From positions 3,857,326 through 3,921,325 of the forward strand of contig NZ_CP084098.1 in assembly GCF_036345015.1 (NCBI RefSeq): 64,000 nucleotides of DNA, in the 5' to 3' direction. The stretch comes from Cyanobacterium sp. Dongsha4. Its GTDB lineage: Bacteria; Cyanobacteriota; Cyanobacteriia; Cyanobacteriales; Cyanobacteriaceae. Shown piece by piece: positions 47,468 through 56,997 of the stretch; position 1 is the first letter of the stretch, and each line of letters starts with the position of its first letter. Position numbers and translations under genes: made by a program. The notes below the pieces were generated by a model. That model was not told where the DNA came from. It did no database searches and was given only the letters and a program-made list of their open reading frames with translations.

Positions 47468-47815
47468 ATGATGATTAACAAAAATAAAACTTTAGCTATT
47501 TCTTTTGCTTTCATTACATTAGCTATTTTTGCTACTCCTACTAACGCCCAAAGTAACAATATTAATGGAAAAAATGAACCTTTTCAAAGTAATGAGAGAA
47601 ACCCTTTTTATGGTGACGGCATTAATCCTCTTGACATAATTCATAATGCTAATTTTTTCAATAGTCGTAGTGGCTCAGATTTTGCCGAAGATACAGAAAA
47701 CAACATCAATTCAGAAGCAGAGAATTTCAAACAATTACAACAAAAGAGAATTTTAGAAATGCAACAGCAGAAACAAAATCCTTCTCAGGAAATAGAAACA
47801 AACATTCAAAATTAA
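47468..47815 (+). CDS. Small exported hypothetical protein
   Basis: A 115-residue precursor. The signal peptide MMINKNKTLAISFAFITLAI ends near TNAQS. The mature part is hydrophilic, rich in Asn, Glu and Gln, with NPFYGDGINPLDIIHNANFF and a C-terminal helix rich in Gln (KQLQQKRILEMQQQKQN). I have an impression of similar cyanobacterial proteins with the NP-x-PL-x-IHNAN pattern, but no function is known to me. It is probably periplasmic. Confidence 0.65.
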   Translation: MMINKNKTLAISFAFITLAIFATPTNAQSNNINGKNEPFQSNERNPFYGDGINPLDIIHNANFFNSRSGSDFAEDTENNINSEAENFKQLQQKRILEMQQQKQNPSQEIETNIQN

Positions 47816-48419
47816 TTGGCTATCTTACTCTGAGTATGTAAATTATTGGTTAAAGTAGGTTGATGGGCAACCAGAGATTATTAAGATTATTAAGTAGTAA
47901 AAAAAATAGTGATTTTAATTTCAGTCTATTGCTTTTGTGATAATAATTTGAGGCTCTTATTTTCTATTAAATTATCCTAACTACTGTAAAAAATCCAATT
48001 AATTTAGCTTTTTTTACTTTGAGCAAGTCTTGAGGGTATTTTTATTTACCGATAATGGTAGAGAAAAAACTGAGAATAATTTTTGCTCACACTTACCTTT
48101 ATTTATTTTCTTATTTTCAATCTTTTCCTAAACTCATCGGAATGAGAAAAATTAAACAATAAAAACTGTTACTTGATACCTAAAACTTATATAAATCCGA
48201 TATTTTAACATCGAAATTAGATTAGTCATTTTATCTCAAGGATATTTAATTTATGAATGTTTTAAATACATTATTTCCTCTTCAAATAGTCAACTAAAAT
48301 CTGAAAGTCTTTTCTAGTAAACTCAAAATGATTCTTAAATAATTCTTAACCTATAATGAGAGCAAATCCTGAGAAGATAGTAAAGTAATTATTAAATTTA
48401 TTAGGATTAAATCATAAAT
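47816..48419. other. AT-rich intergenic region
   Basis: 604 bases with no supported ORF, RNA or clear repeat. It must contain the promoter for the cNMP-domain gene and ackA, but no box stands out. Confidence 0.35.
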
Positions 48420-48797
48420 ATGCTAGAACCAAGTGAAGTAGTAGATCTTTTTTTTAATCATTTACCAGTCAAAACCTTTCAACCTGGAGAGATTATCTTT
48501 CGTCAGGAAGAAAAAGGGAATTGTATGTTTGCTTTAATGTCTGGGGAAGTAGAATTAAGAAAAGATGATCAAGTAGTGGAAATAATCCATCAGCGCGATG
48601 TTTTCGGAGAAGGTGCTTTGGTTCAACCTGAACATAACAGATGTACCACAGCGATCGCACTTACAGAATGCAAAATAGCGGAATTAAATAGAGAAAGATT
48701 TTTATTTTTGTTACAAGAAACCCCTTTATTTTCCTTAGAAATTGTTAGGAGTCTTTCCAGCCGTTTGCGCAAAGTAAAGCAGAAATTATTAAAATAA
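48420..48797 (+). CDS. Stand-alone cyclic-nucleotide-binding domain protein
   Basis: A 125-residue protein that is a single cNMP-binding (CAP_ED) domain: PVKTFQPGEIIFRQEEKGNC, LMSGEVELRK and the phosphate-binding cassette FGEGALVQPEHNRCTTAIA, then a C-terminal helix. The cassette keeps FGE and the Arg, but the spacing and RCTTA differ from the canonical RxATV, so ligand binding may be altered. There is no DNA-binding helix-turn-helix. It ends 3 bases before the acetate kinase ATG, so the two are almost certainly co-transcribed. Confidence 0.8.
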   Translation: MLEPSEVVDLFFNHLPVKTFQPGEIIFRQEEKGNCMFALMSGEVELRKDDQVVEIIHQRDVFGEGALVQPEHNRCTTAIALTECKIAELNRERFLFLLQETPLFSLEIVRSLSSRLRKVKQKLLK

Positions 48798-48800
48798 ACC

Positions 48801-50021
48801 ATGAAAGTCTTAGTTCTTAATGCTGGTTCTAGTTCGCAAAAAAGTTGTTTATATGACTTAGATAGTCGGCAAAAAAAGCCAAATTTTATCTCTCCCATCT
48901 GGGAGGCAACTATTGATTGGACAGTGAACTTAGGACATACTTTATTAAAGGTGAAAAGTAATGGTCAAGAATATTCTACCTATTTATCAAACCATAATCG
49001 CCTAGAAAGCATTAAGACTATGCTTAAAACGATGGTTGAGGGTGAAACTAAGGTTTTAGAGCATTTATCCAATATAGATGTAGTTGGACATAGAGTGGTT
49101 CATGGAGGGACAAAATATTCTCAGGCAACTCTTATCAATCCTGAAGTTAAAGCCACGATTAAAAAATTAATTCCCCTTGCCCCTAATCATAACCCCGCCC
49201 ATTTAGAAGGGATTGAGAGTGTGGAAAATATTTTGGGAGACATACCCCAAGTAGCTGTATTTGATACTGCCTTTCATACAAATATTCCTCTTCACGCTAA
49301 AATTTATCCTCTTAATCATGAATTCTACAAGCGAGGTATTCAACGATATGGTTTTCATGGTATCTCCCATGAATATGTTTCTCAACGTACTTCTGAGATT
49401 TTACAGCAATCTTTAAGTAATTTGAACTTAGTTACCTGTCATTTAGGTAATGGTTGCTCAATTACAGCAGTAAAAAATGGGCAAAGTGTTAATACAACCA
49501 TGGGTTTTACTCCTTTAGAAGGGGTGATGATGGGTACTCGATGTGGTTCTATTGATCCTGCAATCGTAATTCATCTTATGACCGAATATGGCTATGATGG
49601 GGAGAAAATTAACCATATTTTGAATAAAGAATCTGGCTTATGGGGAATGTCTGAGATTTCTTCTGATTTAAGAACTATTTTAAAGGCTACATCCGAAAAA
49701 AATCAAAAAGCGATTTTGGCAGTAGAAATATATATTTTTCGATTACAAGAAGCGATCGCATCTATGCTACCATCATTAGGTAGTTTAGACGCTTTAGTTT
49801 TTACCGCAGGAGTAGGGGAAAATTCTGCTTTTATTCGAGAGAAAGTTTGTCAAGGTTTAGGGTTTCTTGGTTTGAAATTAGATTTAGAGAAAAATAACCA
49901 ATCCCTCCTCAACGAAAATATTGCCACTGCTGACTCTAACTCTAAGATACTCATTATACCAACAAAAGAAGACTGGGCGATCGCTTCTCAATGTTTTCAA
50001 TTAATGGAATCGAAAAATTAA
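48801..50021 (+). CDS. ackA: Acetate kinase
   Basis: A 406-residue ASKHA-fold kinase that interconverts acetate plus ATP with acetyl phosphate plus ADP. Signatures: VLNAGSSSQK (N7), VGHRVVHGGTKYSQ, FDTAFHTNIP, RYGFHGISHEYVS, HLGNGCSITAV and GVGENSAFIRE. Phosphotransacetylase is not adjacent. The partner upstream is the lone cNMP domain. The gene is complete; STRR-type repeats begin just after its stop. Confidence 0.94.
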   Translation: MKVLVLNAGSSSQKSCLYDLDSRQKKPNFISPIWEATIDWTVNLGHTLLKVKSNGQEYSTYLSNHNRLESIKTMLKTMVEGETKVLEHLSNIDVVGHRVVHGGTKYSQATLINPEVKATIKKLIPLAPNHNPAHLEGIESVENILGDIPQVAVFDTAFHTNIPLHAKIYPLNHEFYKRGIQRYGFHGISHEYVSQRTSEILQQSLSNLNLVTCHLGNGCSITAVKNGQSVNTTMGFTPLEGVMMGTRCGSIDPAIVIHLMTEYGYDGEKINHILNKESGLWGMSEISSDLRTILKATSEKNQKAILAVEIYIFRLQEAIASMLPSLGSLDALVFTAGVGENSAFIREKVCQGLGFLGLKLDLEKNNQSLLNENIATADSNSKILIIPTKEDWAIASQCFQLMESKN

Positions 50022-50029
50022 GAAAAGGG

Positions 50030-50159
50030 CAAAGGTAAATAGTTGATAATTAATAACTTTTAACTCTTAACTCTTAACTCCTAACTCGTTTCTCCCTAAC
50101 ACCCCAACACCCTAATACCCTAAGCCCCGATTTTTCCCTTTCTCCCCAATCCCCCAACT
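50030..50159. repeat. Short tandem repeats after ackA
   Basis: Tandem AACTCTT/AACTCCT units (50060-50090) followed by ACACCCCAACACCCTAATACC-type units and CCCCAATCCCCCAAC fill the convergent spacer between ackA and the helicase gene. Confidence 0.65.
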
Positions 50160-51641
50160 CTACTCTTCTTCCCCCCATATAGTTTTAGACTCTGCCACCT
50201 TGAAGCCGTGATTGATTTGAGGATAAAAAAGAATTTCCCCTTGTTTTTTGTCAGGTTTATTGACTGAGTAATTACTTTCTCCTTTTCTTCTTGCAGAAGT
50301 TTTTTCCTCACTGGTATCTTCCGCCACTATTTCATACAAAATTGCGAATTTTTCCCCTTGATTTGCCTTTCTTAAAATTCTTCCTAATCTTTGAATATAT
50401 TCCCTTGTTGAACCAGTACCTGATAAAATTATTGCTATCTTAGCAGAAGGCACATCAACCCCTTCATTTAACACATGAGAAGCAACAATTATTTTATAAT
50501 CTCCTTCTTTATATTTCTGGAGAATTTCATGTCTTTCTTTCACTGGAGTTTGATAGGTAATTGCAGGAATTAAATACTCTTGAGAAATTTTATATACAGT
50601 ATTATTATCATTAGTAAAAATGAGAATTTTATCAGGATAATGCTTTTCTATTAATTCAGTTAATAGTCTTAATTTACCTTGAGTTCCCATAGAAATTTCT
50701 TTTGCTTCTCTATGGGCTAACATTGCTTTTCTACCTTGATTTGAGCGACAACTAGCCTGAACAAAAAGTTGCCATCCTTGCAAACTTGACAGGGAAATAT
50801 TATTCTCTTTTAAGAAATTATTTCTTGTTTTTATTGCCTGTTCATAACGTTGTTTTTCTTCTTTTTTCAGTTTGACTTTTAAAGAAATAACTTGATGTTG
50901 AGCAAGAGTTTTTCCTGATAATTCTTCAGGGGTTTTACGGTAAATAACTGAGCCTATTAAACGGTTTAAATAATGGTGGCCGCCATCTTCTCTTTCTGGG
51001 GTTGCGGTTAAACCTAAGCGATAAGGTGCAATAGATTCTTCTGCTATAACTTGAAAAAAGTCTGTGGGCAAATGATGACACTCATCAAAAATTAGCAGTC
51101 CGTAATGATTCCCTAAAGTTTTGGCATGAATTGCGGCACTATGATAGGTTGCAATCAAGATGGGGGTGCGATCATGAGAACCTCCTCCTAATAATCCTAC
51201 TTCTATATTACTAAAGGAAGCCTTTATTTCCGCATACCATTGGTGCATCAAATCTAATGTTGGTACTACAATTAAAGTTGTTCTAGGAGTAGATGCGATG
51301 GCCATTTGAGCCAAAAAAGTTTTTCCTGCCGCCGTTGGTAATACTACAACTCCTTGTCTCTGAGCTTGTTTCCATGCTTCTAAGGCTTCTTGCTGGTGGG
51401 GGTAAGGAGTTTTATGACCCTGTAATTTTATGTCTAAAGGATAAAATTCTTTTGCTGAGTCAATTAGGTCAATATCCTCACTCTGTAAGGTTTCTATTAA
51501 GTAACGATAGTCTAAAGCCTGAATGCGAAATTTTTCGATGCGATCGTCCCAAGTAGCGTAGTCAATCCATGCTTTACCTCTTGGCGGTGGATGTAGAATT
51601 AACGTTCCTCTATCATAGGTTAGTCTAGTTGTTCGACTCAT
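50160..51641 (-). CDS. XPB/Rad25-like superfamily 2 helicase
   Basis: A 493-residue SF2 DNA helicase. Walker A is LPTAAGKT (101-108), the DExH box D186-ECHH, motif III LTATP, motif V ASHVLNEGVDVPSA and motif VI QRLGRILRK. The ThM-like and N-terminal region (DRIEKFRIQALDYRYLI) suits the XPB group found in archaea and some bacteria, where it acts in DNA repair and may pair with the nuclease Bax1 (DUF790). No such partner is adjacent here. The C-terminal tail (SARRKGESNYSVNK) is like bacterial XPB proteins. Confidence 0.85.
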   Translation of the reverse strand: MSRTTRLTYDRGTLILHPPPRGKAWIDYATWDDRIEKFRIQALDYRYLIETLQSEDIDLIDSAKEFYPLDIKLQGHKTPYPHQQEALEAWKQAQRQGVVVLPTAAGKTFLAQMAIASTPRTTLIVVPTLDLMHQWYAEIKASFSNIEVGLLGGGSHDRTPILIATYHSAAIHAKTLGNHYGLLIFDECHHLPTDFFQVIAEESIAPYRLGLTATPEREDGGHHYLNRLIGSVIYRKTPEELSGKTLAQHQVISLKVKLKKEEKQRYEQAIKTRNNFLKENNISLSSLQGWQLFVQASCRSNQGRKAMLAHREAKEISMGTQGKLRLLTELIEKHYPDKILIFTNDNNTVYKISQEYLIPAITYQTPVKERHEILQKYKEGDYKIIVASHVLNEGVDVPSAKIAIILSGTGSTREYIQRLGRILRKANQGEKFAILYEIVAEDTSEEKTSARRKGESNYSVNKPDKKQGEILFYPQINHGFKVAESKTIWGEEE

Positions 51642-51889
51642 AAAATAGTCATAAAGGTCAAAAAGTCAGAATTAGCCCATTGTCATCTATTAAAACTAAA
51701 TCAAATCACTAAGTTAGTATTTTGTCAAGATATAGTTAATATGAGGTAAAGAAAGATCGAAGAGTTCAGAAAATTGAATATGTTTCCATATACATTTATG
51801 TTAATTTTAGTTTCATAAGAGGGTTGTTAAATAAAATAGATAAAAAATATAGCATTAAATATATTTCTTAATATTGAATAAATAAAATA
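51642..51889. other. AT-rich spacer upstream of the helicase gene
   Basis: A 248-base divergent spacer between the helicase start and the DUF1810 pseudogene. No motif is recognised. Confidence 0.25.
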
Positions 51890-52342
51890 ATGAAAAATAA
51901 CAATAACTGTCAGGATTTATATAATTTGCAAAGATTTATAGATACTCAGGAAAAAATATATAAAACTGTTACTAATGAATTAAAAAATGGAAAAAAAAGC
52001 TCCCATTGGATGTAGTTTATTTTTCCTCAAATTAATGGTTTAGGTAAAACCTCAATTTCTATTTTCTATAGTATTAGAAGTATTCAAGAAGCAAAAGAAT
52101 ATATCAATCATGATTTACTAGGGAAAAGATTAAAAGAGTGTGTAACAATACTGCTCACGATAGAAGAAACATCCTCCGAAACAATCTTTGGTTTTCCTGA
52201 CTGTATGAAATTAAAATCTTCTCTGACTTTATTCTCTGAAATATCTGATGGAGATTCCATTTTTCATCAGGGGTTAAACAAATTTTTTCAAGGTAATAAA
52301 GATGATAAAACTTTGCAAATATTATCAATATTAGAACAATAA
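51890..52342 (+). pseudogene. DUF1810 family protein interrupted by one TAG codon
   Basis: The frame reads 150 codons from ATG 51890 to TAA 52342 and is open except for a TAG at 52013-52015 (codon 42). The product matches DUF1810: LQRFIDTQEKIY, then NGKKSSHWM-stop-FIFPQ, GLGKTSISIFYSI, AKEYINHDLLGKRLKEC, TIFGFPDCMKLKSSLTLF and FFQGNKDDKTLQIL. The family has HWMW(F/Y)IFPQ here, so the stop is a single-base change of the Trp codon TGG to TAG. No other lesion is visible, so inactivation is recent, or it could be a sequencing error. DUF1810 function is unknown. Confidence 0.82.
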
Positions 52343-52648
52343 TTAAAATAATAAAAGGTGAAACGAATTAATATTTTTTGTGATAAAAGACTGTGTGTCG
52401 GTTGATTTTTAATAGCAATTACTACAGCTAAACTATTTTACTTTTTTGAAAAAGTATTGTTAATATAATTATATAACTGTAACTACTATATTTGCATAAT
52501 TACAAGAGTTTTGTAATTAAATAAAAGAGAAAATTATCACCTGAACAGATAATATTCTTTCTCTCGTCACCAAATTCTTAAAAAATATTTGCCACTACTA
52601 TATAATAAAATTAATTCCAACTGATAAAACAAAATACAGTTTATTGAC
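52343..52648. other. AT-rich spacer upstream of the FAD oxidoreductase gene
   Basis: 306 bases with no supported gene or repeat. The expected promoter for the downstream gene is not evident by eye. Confidence 0.25.
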
Positions 52649-53968
52649 ATGATTAATTATAAGTTAGTTCAAGAAGAATTAGGAAATATTAAGCAAATTA
52701 CAGAAGAAGAAAAAATAAAAAAACTCTCTCAAGACTACTATTATTTTAGTCCAATATTGTCAGAAAAATTAGCTGATAAAACAGGAGATTTGGTCGTACA
52801 ACCAACCAGCGAGGCTGAAGTTCTACACATTGCAAAAATTTGTGTAAAACATCAAATTCCAATTACGATTAGAGGAGCAGGTACTGGCAATTATGGTCAG
52901 TGTATCCCTCTCAATGGGGGAATTATACTAGACATGACAGAAATGAATAAAATTCAGTGGATAAAATCTGGTATTGCTCGAGTTGAAGCGGGAGTGAAAA
53001 TGAGTGTTTTGGAAAGGGAGGCTAATAAGCAAGGATGGGAATTAAGAATGATTCCTTCTACTTATAAAATTGCTACTTTAGGAGGATTTATTGGCGGTGG
53101 TAGTGGTGGAATTGGCTCAATTAATTATGGTCAATTAAGAGATAGAGGAAATGTACATAAAGTTAAAGTTGTTACTTTAGAAAAAGAACCAAGAATTATT
53201 GAATTAATAGGAGATGAAACTCAACAAATTAATCATGCTTATGGCACAAATGGTATTGTTACGGAAATAGAAATTCCTCTTGCTCCTGCTTATAATTGGT
53301 CAGATTTTATCGTGGTTTTTGATGACTTTATGAATGCTGTAAAATTTGGTCAAGTCTTATCTGATAGTGATGGAATTATTAAAAAATTAGTTAGTATCCA
53401 TGCTTATCCTATTCCTAACTATTTTTTAGCTCTTAAATCTTACTTGCCACAGGGAAAAAGTTGTGCTTTTTTAACTATTGCTGATAATTCTTTTTTACCT
53501 TTACAAGAATTAGTGAAAGAATTTAAGGGAGAAATAACTTATAATCCTCAAGATGAATCTGAAAAACCTTTAAAACTCATCGAATTTACTTGGAATCATA
53601 CCACGTTTCATGCTAGAAACATTGACCCCAGTTTGACATATTTACAAACTTTTTTTTGGAATTTAGAGCAAGTAGAGAAAATGTATAAACACTTTGGGGA
53701 TGAAGTTATGATTCATTTGGAATTTTTAAGGGTAGGAGGAAAAGCTATTCCTGCTGGATTACAGTTGGTTAAATTCACTTCAGAAAAACGACTTAATGAG
53801 ATTATAAAATATCATGAGGATAATGGGGCGAATATTGCCAATCCACACACTTATATTTTAGAAGATGGAGGTAGAAAAAAAGTAGAACCTGAACAACTTA
53901 AATTTAAACACATGGTTGATCCTTTTGGGTTAATGAATCAAGGTAAAATGAGAGCATGGAATCAATAA
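52649..53968 (+). CDS. FAD-linked oxidoreductase (FAD-binding type 4, GlcD-like)
   Basis: A 439-residue flavoprotein. The FAD-binding type 4 domain shows VVQPTSEAEVLHIAKIC, ITIRGAGTGNYGQCIPLNGG, RVEAGVKM and STYKIATLGGFIGGGSGGIG. Members oxidise 2-hydroxy acids such as glycolate or D-lactate, or related alcohols. The C-terminal substrate domain is shorter than in GlcD and of unclear specificity. No Fe-S partner gene lies beside it. It converges with the glycosyltransferase-like gene. Confidence 0.82.
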   Translation: MINYKLVQEELGNIKQITEEEKIKKLSQDYYYFSPILSEKLADKTGDLVVQPTSEAEVLHIAKICVKHQIPITIRGAGTGNYGQCIPLNGGIILDMTEMNKIQWIKSGIARVEAGVKMSVLEREANKQGWELRMIPSTYKIATLGGFIGGGSGGIGSINYGQLRDRGNVHKVKVVTLEKEPRIIELIGDETQQINHAYGTNGIVTEIEIPLAPAYNWSDFIVVFDDFMNAVKFGQVLSDSDGIIKKLVSIHAYPIPNYFLALKSYLPQGKSCAFLTIADNSFLPLQELVKEFKGEITYNPQDESEKPLKLIEFTWNHTTFHARNIDPSLTYLQTFFWNLEQVEKMYKHFGDEVMIHLEFLRVGGKAIPAGLQLVKFTSEKRLNEIIKYHEDNGANIANPHTYILEDGGRKKVEPEQLKFKHMVDPFGLMNQGKMRAWNQ

Positions 53969-53997
53969 CTAAATTAACTAAATTTGTGAGTTAGTAA

Positions 53998-55080
53998 CTA
54001 TGATTTACCAAAAAAATTAACTATTTCTTGAGCAATAAATTCCGTCCCATTTTTGTCTAATTTATTATTAGTTAAAGGTGCGATCGCATCTTGTTTTAAG
54101 AAATCCCAGTTGCCCTCAAAAAAATCAGCATAATTAATAATGCGATGATAGCCATAGTTACGTAAACCATCAAGGAGAATTTGAGCCTCCGCAAAACCAT
54201 CACGGGTAATACTAATTACAGGCACATCAAGACGTAAACTTTCTGCAAAAGTGCTATAACCCGGTTTAGAGGCAACTTTTCCGCATACGGGCATAAAATC
54301 CACTGGGCGTAAACTATGGCCATCAATTCTTAATAAATTAGGCAAATCAGGGGCATTTTTCGCAAAAGTAATAAATTGCCAATCAGAGAAACTAGCAAGA
54401 TTTTCGTAGGGAATCGCTTCTAACCCTAATCCTCCAAAAGTTAGTAAAACTGTTTTCTCCTTTGGCTTAATCAATTCAAACTTATCCCTTAAAACTTCAC
54501 AACTATAACGAGGATTACCCCCTGTTAAACCTACATCTTCGAGCAAGGGAAAACTAGACATATCCTCTGCTAAAGGTAAACGAAATAAACGCTCAACCTT
54601 TTCATAACGACTTCTGAGCCAATGTGTAACTTCTTGAAAATCATCTCCCCAAGCCTGATAGATAAAATCCCAACCGAAATTACTCATCATCCAACAAGGA
54701 ATACCAGCTTTTTGGGCAATAGTAGAAGCCATCCCCGGAATATCAGCTAAAATTAGGCTAACCTTATTTAAACGAATAAAATCCACCTCTCCTGCTACAA
54801 TCTCCCCTTCTTTTTGACAATACTCTTTCATTTTTTCCAGAGTTGCCCCCAAATCCATGGTTAAACTATCAGACTGAATAACCCCCACATCAAACGCCCG
54901 TAAACGATGAATAAAATCACCCTCTATATAAGACTCTAATAACCAACGGGGTGCAGTAGTGACGATTACCAATAAAATATCGGGATTGAGTTTCTGCACT
55001 TGTGAAGCTACCGTAGCCACACGCACTGCGTGACCAAAACCATGATTGGTTATAGCTAAGTATAGAACAGGTCGAGACAT
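53998..55080 (-). CDS. MurG-like / GT-B glycosyltransferase-like protein
   Basis: A 360-residue protein. NHGFGHAVRVATVASQV near the N-terminus is the G-x-GH type motif of the MurG/UGT-like GT-B fold. The later GKVASKPGYSTFAESL resembles the donor-binding segment, and LLTFGGLGLEA marks the start of the second Rossmann domain. Similar domains occur at the N-terminus of plant L-arabinokinase. Donor and acceptor are unknown. It has no membrane segment and stands alone on the minus strand. Confidence 0.72.
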   Translation of the reverse strand: MSRPVLYLAITNHGFGHAVRVATVASQVQKLNPDILLVIVTTAPRWLLESYIEGDFIHRLRAFDVGVIQSDSLTMDLGATLEKMKEYCQKEGEIVAGEVDFIRLNKVSLILADIPGMASTIAQKAGIPCWMMSNFGWDFIYQAWGDDFQEVTHWLRSRYEKVERLFRLPLAEDMSSFPLLEDVGLTGGNPRYSCEVLRDKFELIKPKEKTVLLTFGGLGLEAIPYENLASFSDWQFITFAKNAPDLPNLLRIDGHSLRPVDFMPVCGKVASKPGYSTFAESLRLDVPVISITRDGFAEAQILLDGLRNYGYHRIINYADFFEGNWDFLKQDAIAPLTNNKLDKNGTEFIAQEIVNFFGKS

Positions 55081-55327
55081 AATTAAGAATTAAGCTAAAA
55101 AATATTCTAATTGATTTAATACCGATTTATGTAATGATTTAATTCAAGTAGTGTGAGCAAAAAATTATCTAAAACTTAGATTATGATTCTATAACCAAAA
55201 AGTCTATCTTTATTTTTAATTCTGCCACTACTCTAAAAAAACCCTAGAGATAAAGGGGGAGGGCAAGAGACAAAAGTGTTGAATTAACACTAACCCTAAC
55301 ACCTAACCCTCTAATTTCCAAACACTT

Positions 55328-56695
55328 CTACTCCTCTAACCAAACCGGTGGTAGTTGGGTAGGACGATTCGGTAATTGCATTAAGCCTATTTCTGTAAGG
55401 CGAATAACGGTTTTTAAGGATTCCACTAAATCAGGATCGAAACGAGTACCACTGTAACCTTGACATTTTTCTAAAGCAGTAGAAGGACTATAGGCAGGGC
55501 GATCGCCTCTTGGTTGAGTTAATTCTTGAAAATAACTAACTAAGCCTAAAATTCGAGCTTCTAGGGGTATCTGTGTACCTTTTAAACCGTCAGGACTACC
55601 ACTGCCATCCCAATATTCTAACTGATGTAATACAATTTCGTTAATTGGTTGTAATTCACTCATAGATGAGAGTAAACGGGAACTAAGAATGGGTCTATCC
55701 TTCCAAAATTGTGCTGTTTCAGGATTTTGACTTTTTCGGGCGAATACCTCTTGGGGAGCTTCTGCCAAGCCAATACGGAATAATAATCCTGCCAATCTTA
55801 ACCTTCTCAATCGCAAAGTTGGTAAATCAAGAATTTGTCCAAGGGTTTCTGCAAGGGCTGATACCTGTAAACTGGCACAGGGGTTATAAGGGTCATTTTG
55901 ATCAACTCTTTGTGCCATGCGTAAAAATGCCTGTAGTTTACTAGCTCCTAAATTGCGATTTAATTTGAGGGCTTGTCCTTCTAAATCCCTTAATTCTCTT
56001 GTTTGGCGATTAACGGTGTACAATTCTTCTTGACTCATTTGCAAGTATGAAACAATGCGATTTACTACCCCTGATAAATCCACTGCACCACTGGCAGGAA
56101 TATTTTTGAGATGCGATCGCTCTTGATGCAATTTTTCCGTTAAACTGGGGTTATAATGGGAAGTGCTTTGAGTTAAGATGGTAAAAGCCTTTTCTACTAG
56201 GGTGCGATCAAAAGTCCATAAACCATAAAATTTTCTTTCCGTATCTATTTGAGGCTCACCACCTTGATAATATTCTTCGGGGGATAACTCCCGACAAAGC
56301 ACCATCGCCGCATAATCAGGAGCTAAAATAACTAAATTCCACTCTTGTACTAAACAATCATCCTCTGCAAGATGAATTAAGTCCACGTTTGCCAATTGAC
56401 TGGTAGGATGATCAGCAAAACCACTGTCTGCCACTGCCGCTATAGTAATATGACGGGAATGAATGGCTAAATCTCGATAGCGCTCTGCTTCTTGTAAGTA
56501 CCATTTCCCTTTCTGGAAGGTTACAAACAATAATGGTTTATATTTTTCTTCCTCATAATGATGTTGTAGAATATGATCTTCTAAGGCATGACAAAGGGCA
56601 ACTAAAGTATTTTTAAAATAAACACCATAGCTAGAGGGTAATTTGTCTTCTCCAAGAAGATTCTTTAACTGATTCAATGTAGAATCTACGTGCAT
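55328..56695 (-). CDS. DICT sensory domain fused to a degenerate HD-GYP domain
   Basis: A 455-residue cytoplasmic protein. Residues about 20-175 are a DICT-type sensor (GVYFKNTLVALCHALEDHIL, AERYRDLAIHSRHITIAAVAD, CRELSPEEYY). After a helical linker, residues about 255-420 follow the HD-GYP plan, but with lost catalysis: the LLHDIGK segment reads LLFRIGLAEAP (303-313), HHExWDGxGYP reads HQLEYWDGSGSPDG (357-370) and the following Asp is missing. It is therefore unlikely to hydrolyse cyclic di-GMP but may still bind a partner. DICT domains are linked to light or signalling proteins in cyanobacteria. Confidence 0.78.
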   Translation of the reverse strand: MHVDSTLNQLKNLLGEDKLPSSYGVYFKNTLVALCHALEDHILQHHYEEEKYKPLLFVTFQKGKWYLQEAERYRDLAIHSRHITIAAVADSGFADHPTSQLANVDLIHLAEDDCLVQEWNLVILAPDYAAMVLCRELSPEEYYQGGEPQIDTERKFYGLWTFDRTLVEKAFTILTQSTSHYNPSLTEKLHQERSHLKNIPASGAVDLSGVVNRIVSYLQMSQEELYTVNRQTRELRDLEGQALKLNRNLGASKLQAFLRMAQRVDQNDPYNPCASLQVSALAETLGQILDLPTLRLRRLRLAGLLFRIGLAEAPQEVFARKSQNPETAQFWKDRPILSSRLLSSMSELQPINEIVLHQLEYWDGSGSPDGLKGTQIPLEARILGLVSYFQELTQPRGDRPAYSPSTALEKCQGYSGTRFDPDLVESLKTVIRLTEIGLMQLPNRPTQLPPVWLEE

Positions 56696-56997
56696 GATTT
56701 TCTAATAATTGCTTTTTGTATATTCTTGTGAAACTCAATTTTTATGAAGGTTATATGCTAACACTGGAAATAAAGAATAAAAAGATTAAAGACTCAGAAT
56801 TTTAGAAATAAGCAGTCTCAATAACTATTAATTATCCAATATACACCACTAAAACCATCTCTGTTCAACAGAAAAATTATTGCTGTATTTAGGTTTCAGG
56901 TTTTATCTTACTTTTTCTATTAATTATTAAAAATGATTCAAATGCTTACCTGTTGACTGTTGCTTACTACCTCCTGAAAATTCAGATGAGTCCTAGC
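56696..56997. other. Intergenic spacer
   Basis: 302 bases between two minus-strand genes. It contains an AGGTTTCAGGTTTT repeat unit near 56889. No ORF or terminator is recognised. Confidence 0.3.
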
